Assembly: GCA_013215055.1 (NCBI GenBank)
Contig: JABSRQ010000023.1
Coordinates: 1-63,482 of the forward strand
Direction of reading: 5' to 3'
Source of the DNA: Pseudomonadales bacterium
Lineage (GTDB): Bacteria > Pseudomonadota > Gammaproteobacteria > Pseudomonadales > DT-91
DNA: 63,482 nt
Part shown: piece after piece, positions 60,739 through 63,482 of the stretch
Layout of the letters: every line of letters starts with the position of its first letter
Position numbering within the stretch: position 1 is the first letter of the stretch
Notes under the pieces: generated by a model
Seen by the model: the letters and a program-made list of their open reading frames with translations, nothing else
Told to the model about the DNA's origin: nothing
The model's database searches: none
Made by a program: the position numbers and the translations under genes

Positions 60739-63482
60739 GTGTCGAAGTTATTCTTACGTCAGCAATCACAAGATGGACGTCGCACAGACTTCCCGCTTAG
60801 CCTTAACCATATTAGTCATCTCAAAGTTGAGCCAGGTGCAACTTATAGTGTCATCGATGCGACTACGCAACAGCCACCATCATCACTAAAACTCAAACGA
60901 GAAGATGATGATCTGGAAATTGAGATCAACGATGAATTGCTTGTTAAGCTAGAAGCCTTCTATCAAGAGGATATTGCTGCTGTATACCAAGATGAAGCGC
61001 TGCTGTTAGCTGCAGATGCCGAGGCTGAAACTGATACAAGTGCTATAACGGCAGATGACGACGAAACGGCAGGGCTGTCTCCCTGGGCTTGGGCCGGTAT
61101 TGGTGTAGGTGCCGCGAGCATAGCCGTCATCGCCAGTGATGATGATAGTAGCTCTGCTCCACCTCCAGCTGCCTATACAGTCACTATTGCCCCGGCCTCA
61201 GGGCCTTTTCAAACGGTGGAGCGGGTTGAATTGTATGATCAGAATGGCAACCTGCTAGTCAGTCAAGAGCACGACTTCAGCACCGGGCCTGTGGTATTAA
61301 CTATCAGCAACGGTTATGCCGGACCAATATTGGCTAAAATAATCGATAGCAATGGTGCAGAGGGCGATTACCTGGATGAAACCAGCAATACCCTCATCAG
61401 CCTCGGAGAACCACTGCGTGCGATGGCCTTGGCCGATGGGAACAGTGATATCGTTATCAGCATCACGCCATTAACCGAACTGGCAGTACGCGAGGCCGGT
61501 ATTACCAATAATACGGTATCAATCGAAGATTTGGCCAGTAATGCCCAAGTAGCTGCATTGTTTGGCGTAACCGATATTTTAGCACCGGTTATAACCGTTG
61601 TGGATAGCGCATACGATAGCAATGATGGTCTCAGCGCTGCAGAAGAATACGGTAATGTACTGGCACTATTATCGGGCGTCGATAGCATCACAGGCAGTAT
61701 CGATGCGACCCTGAATCAACTGCAGTCTGCCATCACCGAAGAAAGTGATGGCAGTCTGTCGATCAATCAGGCAGGGGACGATCTATTTGCCAGTGGCCTT
61801 ACAGCGTTTGAAGTTGGTGAAAATGCAACAAAAGCTCAGCTTAACACGGCACTTTCGCAGGTTGATGATACCCCCCCCCCAGCAGCGGTGATCAGCTCAT
61901 CCAGCCAGGGCAATGCCACACCCACATTCAGCGGCACAGCCGAGTCTAACGGTACCGTAGTGGTTTCATTCGCCGACGATACAACCACCATTCAATACAC
62001 CGTAGTGGCCGATGAAACCGGCGCATGGAATGTAGATGCCAGCGTTGCCGATGATAATGGCAATACACCGGCATTATCAGATGGTAACAATTATAGTGTC
62101 GATGCGGTGGTTACCGATCCATCCGGCAACAGCTCAAGCACCACGACTCAATCAATCGTGGTTGATGCGGTTGCACCCAGTACCACTATCAGTGTTATCG
62201 ATATTAGCGACGATACCGGTAGCTCTAATACTGACTTTCTGACTAAGTTTGCGACGCAAACGGTAACGGCAATCTTAAACACAACCCTAGCCGCAGGGGA
62301 AACCTTAATGGGCTCGGTGGATGGCGGCAGCACGTTTAGCGATATCACGGCAATGGTATCGGAGACGGCCATTACATGGACTGGGGTCACCCTTTCGGCC
62401 GCGAGTAGTTTACAGCTCAAAGTCACCGACACCGCGGGAAATGATGGGCCGGTAGCCAACCAAGCCTATACTTTGGATACCACCGCGCCCACTAACGCGA
62501 TTGGCAGCATTGCTATATCTCAAGATAGCGGTAGCTCTGTCAGTGATTTTGTTACCAGCACAGCCTTACAAACCATCACGGCGACGTTAAGCAGCACACT
62601 GGCTGTGGGTGAGGTTCTTTATGGTTCGGTGGATGGTGGCAGTAACTTTACCGACATCACCGCCATGGTTAGTGGCACTGGGCTTAGTTGGAGTGATGTC
62701 ACCTTATCGGGCAGCAGTTCGATACAATTCAAAATTACCGATGCCGCCGGCAATGACGGTGATTTAGCTAGTCAGCTCTATACACTGGATACAAATGCAC
62801 CTAGCATCGCCACCTTGCTGGTCTCCAGCGATGATGTGGTCAACACCAGCGACACACTGACGGCGGTCACATTTAGCGGCACCACCAGCGGTGTCGAAGA
62901 CAATCAAATGATCACGGTCGTGATTGGCGGCATCAGTATCGATGTCACGGTGACCAACAATGCTTTCAGCGGCACGGCTAATCTCAGCGGTGTTACGGAT
63001 GGCAGCAGTATTGCCGTGACTGGCGATGTCAGTGACAGTGCCGGTAATGCGGCACCACAATTTACCAACACCATTACTAAAGATGTTTCTGCCCCAGTGA
63101 TATCTGCAGTTAGTATTCCCGACGCTGCCATGAATATCGGTGATGTGGTGACGGTGACGTTAACGGTGGCCGATGATGGTGGAGATACTTACAGCAATTT
63201 ATCCGGCACGGTGGGCGGCTTTGCGCTGAGCAATCTGAACCGCACTGGCCCCACCTCTTACACGGCGCAGTTTACCGTGAGTAAGGGTGGCACGGACGTG
63301 GCCGCAGGCAGTGACATACCCGTATCGTTAACGCTGGATGACACGGCGGGCAATACCAGTGCCACGTTCGCCACGCCAATCAGTCAAGCCAGTGATGGCA
63401 TTGATGCCTCTGAGCCATCCGTCACCGATGCAAATATCAGCATCAGCGGTGCCAGCGGTACTGGTGGTGCTTTTAAAGTCGG
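60739..63482 (+). CDS. Giant Ig-repeat adhesin with BapA/LapF-like N-terminus (partial, 3' end outside window)
   Basis: Starts at a GTG (60739) with AAGG 8 bp upstream and stays open to the window end, at least 914 codons. Residues 1-130 resemble the BapA/LapF prefix domain: basic start, an acidic region, then S-P-W-A-W-A-G-I-G-V-G-A-A-S-I-A-V-I-A-S followed by D-D-D. Residues 140-370 form a domain with many Ser/Asn. From about 375 onwards come Ig-like repeats, each about 95-100 residues with L-D-T-x-A-P-T joints. There is no signal peptide, as in proteins exported by type I secretion. It should promote surface attachment and biofilm. Its transporter genes are not in the window. Confidence 0.85.
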   Translation, partial: MSKLFLRQQSQDGRRTDFPLSLNHISHLKVEPGATYSVIDATTQQPPSSLKLKREDDDLEIEINDELLVKLEAFYQEDIAAVYQDEALLLAADAEAETDTSAITADDDETAGLSPWAWAGIGVGAASIAVIASDDDSSSAPPPAAYTVTIAPASGPFQTVERVELYDQNGNLLVSQEHDFSTGPVVLTISNGYAGPILAKIIDSNGAEGDYLDETSNTLISLGEPLRAMALADGNSDIVISITPLTELAVREAGITNNTVSIEDLASNAQVAALFGVTDILAPVITVVDSAYDSNDGLSAAEEYGNVLALLSGVDSITGSIDATLNQLQSAITEESDGSLSINQAGDDLFASGLTAFEVGENATKAQLNTALSQVDDTPPPAAVISSSSQGNATPTFSGTAESNGTVVVSFADDTTTIQYTVVADETGAWNVDASVADDNGNTPALSDGNNYSVDAVVTDPSGNSSSTTTQSIVVDAVAPSTTISVIDISDDTGSSNTDFLTKFATQTVTAILNTTLAAGETLMGSVDGGSTFSDITAMVSETAITWTGVTLSAASSLQLKVTDTAGNDGPVANQAYTLDTTAPTNAIGSIAISQDSGSSVSDFVTSTALQTITATLSSTLAVGEVLYGSVDGGSNFTDITAMVSGTGLSWSDVTLSGSSSIQFKITDAAGNDGDLASQLYTLDTNAPSIATLLVSSDDVVNTSDTLTAVTFSGTTSGVEDNQMITVVIGGISIDVTVTNNAFSGTANLSGVTDGSSIAVTGDVSDSAGNAAPQFTNTITKDVSAPVISAVSIPDAAMNIGDVVTVTLTVADDGGDTYSNLSGTVGGFALSNLNRTGPTSYTAQFTVSKGGTDVAAGSDIPVSLTLDDTAGNTSATFATPISQASDGIDASEPSVTDANISISGASGTGGAFKV
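61871..61880 (+). repeat. Ten-base poly-C tract inside the adhesin gene
   Basis: Ten consecutive C within codons for Thr-Pro-Pro-Pro, at residue about 378, at the hinge between the N-terminal domain and the Ig repeats. The frame as given is open on both sides. Gain or loss of one C would truncate the protein soon after. Confidence 0.8.
62203..62796 (+). repeat. Two tandem Ig-like repeats in the adhesin
   Basis: Two blocks of about 100 codons, 62203-62490 and 62515-62796, share D-x-G-S-S, T-x-T-A, G-S-V-D-G-G-S, D-I-T-A-M-V-S, D-x-A-G-N-D-G and Y-T-L-D-T. They are similar but not identical, so they are old duplications rather than recent ones. Confidence 0.75.

Overview
The window reads as chromosomal DNA of a free-living, probably marine, Gram-negative gammaproteobacterium. 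Supporting signs are many outer-membrane barrels and TonB-dependent receptors, lipoproteins, an OleA thiolase, a VC2705-type sodium symporter pair, NhaA, a HutX/HugZ/Hmu haem locus, and a branched-chain acyl-CoA operon with a fused isobutyryl-CoA mutase. Placement in the Cellvibrionales/Spongiibacteraceae neighbourhood is a guess from gene content. No tRNA, rRNA or CRISPR array was seen.

Layout. 1-6.1 kb (minus): an operon of an autotransporter-type barrel, a 1403-residue lipoprotein with three CXXCH motifs and surface-type repeats, and a secreted CX3CH protein that runs off the edge. 6.3-12.7 kb: a TonB-dependent receptor, an AraC-type regulator, and the two-gene pair of a parallel beta-helix lipoprotein and a dihaem lipoprotein (TIGR03805/TIGR03806 type, function unknown). 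12.9-15.1 kb: a small ORF, a decayed receiver domain and an OprP-like porin.

15.5-22.6 kb is the most original part. A palindromic element GGCATGCC, usually with a second CCATGC half-site about 26 bp away, recurs before a DoxD/DUF302 fusion membrane protein (followed by a choloylglycine-hydrolase-family amidase), before two paralogous outer-membrane barrels, between a YtfJ-like gene and an XRE regulator, and directly in front of that XRE gene. Two copies match GGCATGCC-N18-GCCATGCC exactly. I infer a compact local regulon run by the XRE protein.

23-34.8 kb: an S24-type repressor, a lipoprotein flanked by 45-bp direct repeats, a zinc-ribbon protein, YajD, two HSL-type esterases, CcdAB, NhaA, the symporter pair, and a c-di-GMP type HD-GYP/response-regulator pair. 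35-40 kb: the DUF1326-DUF2182 pair, a stand-alone OleA, a receiver relic, an isochorismatase-like hydrolase with a divergent AraC gene. 40.1-41.1 kb holds relics, including an IS1182-like transposase fragment.

41.2-51.3 kb: a tightly coupled operon of leucine dehydrogenase, branched-chain 2-oxoacid dehydrogenase E1alpha/E1beta/E2, IcmF, a hotdog thioesterase and acetoacetyl-CoA synthetase. Together they deaminate and decarboxylate branched-chain amino acids and rearrange the acyl-CoA carbon skeleton. 51.3-58.4 kb: a haem uptake locus (HugZ, HutX, Fur-box-like sites, TonB receptor, HmuY-type lipoprotein, HmuTUV). 58.5-60.6 kb is a decay zone: frameshifted phhB, a PEP-CTERM tail, a kinase start cut by an IS30 element that itself carries a stop codon. 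60.7 kb to the end: the N-terminal part of a giant Ig-repeat adhesin with a ten-C tract in frame.
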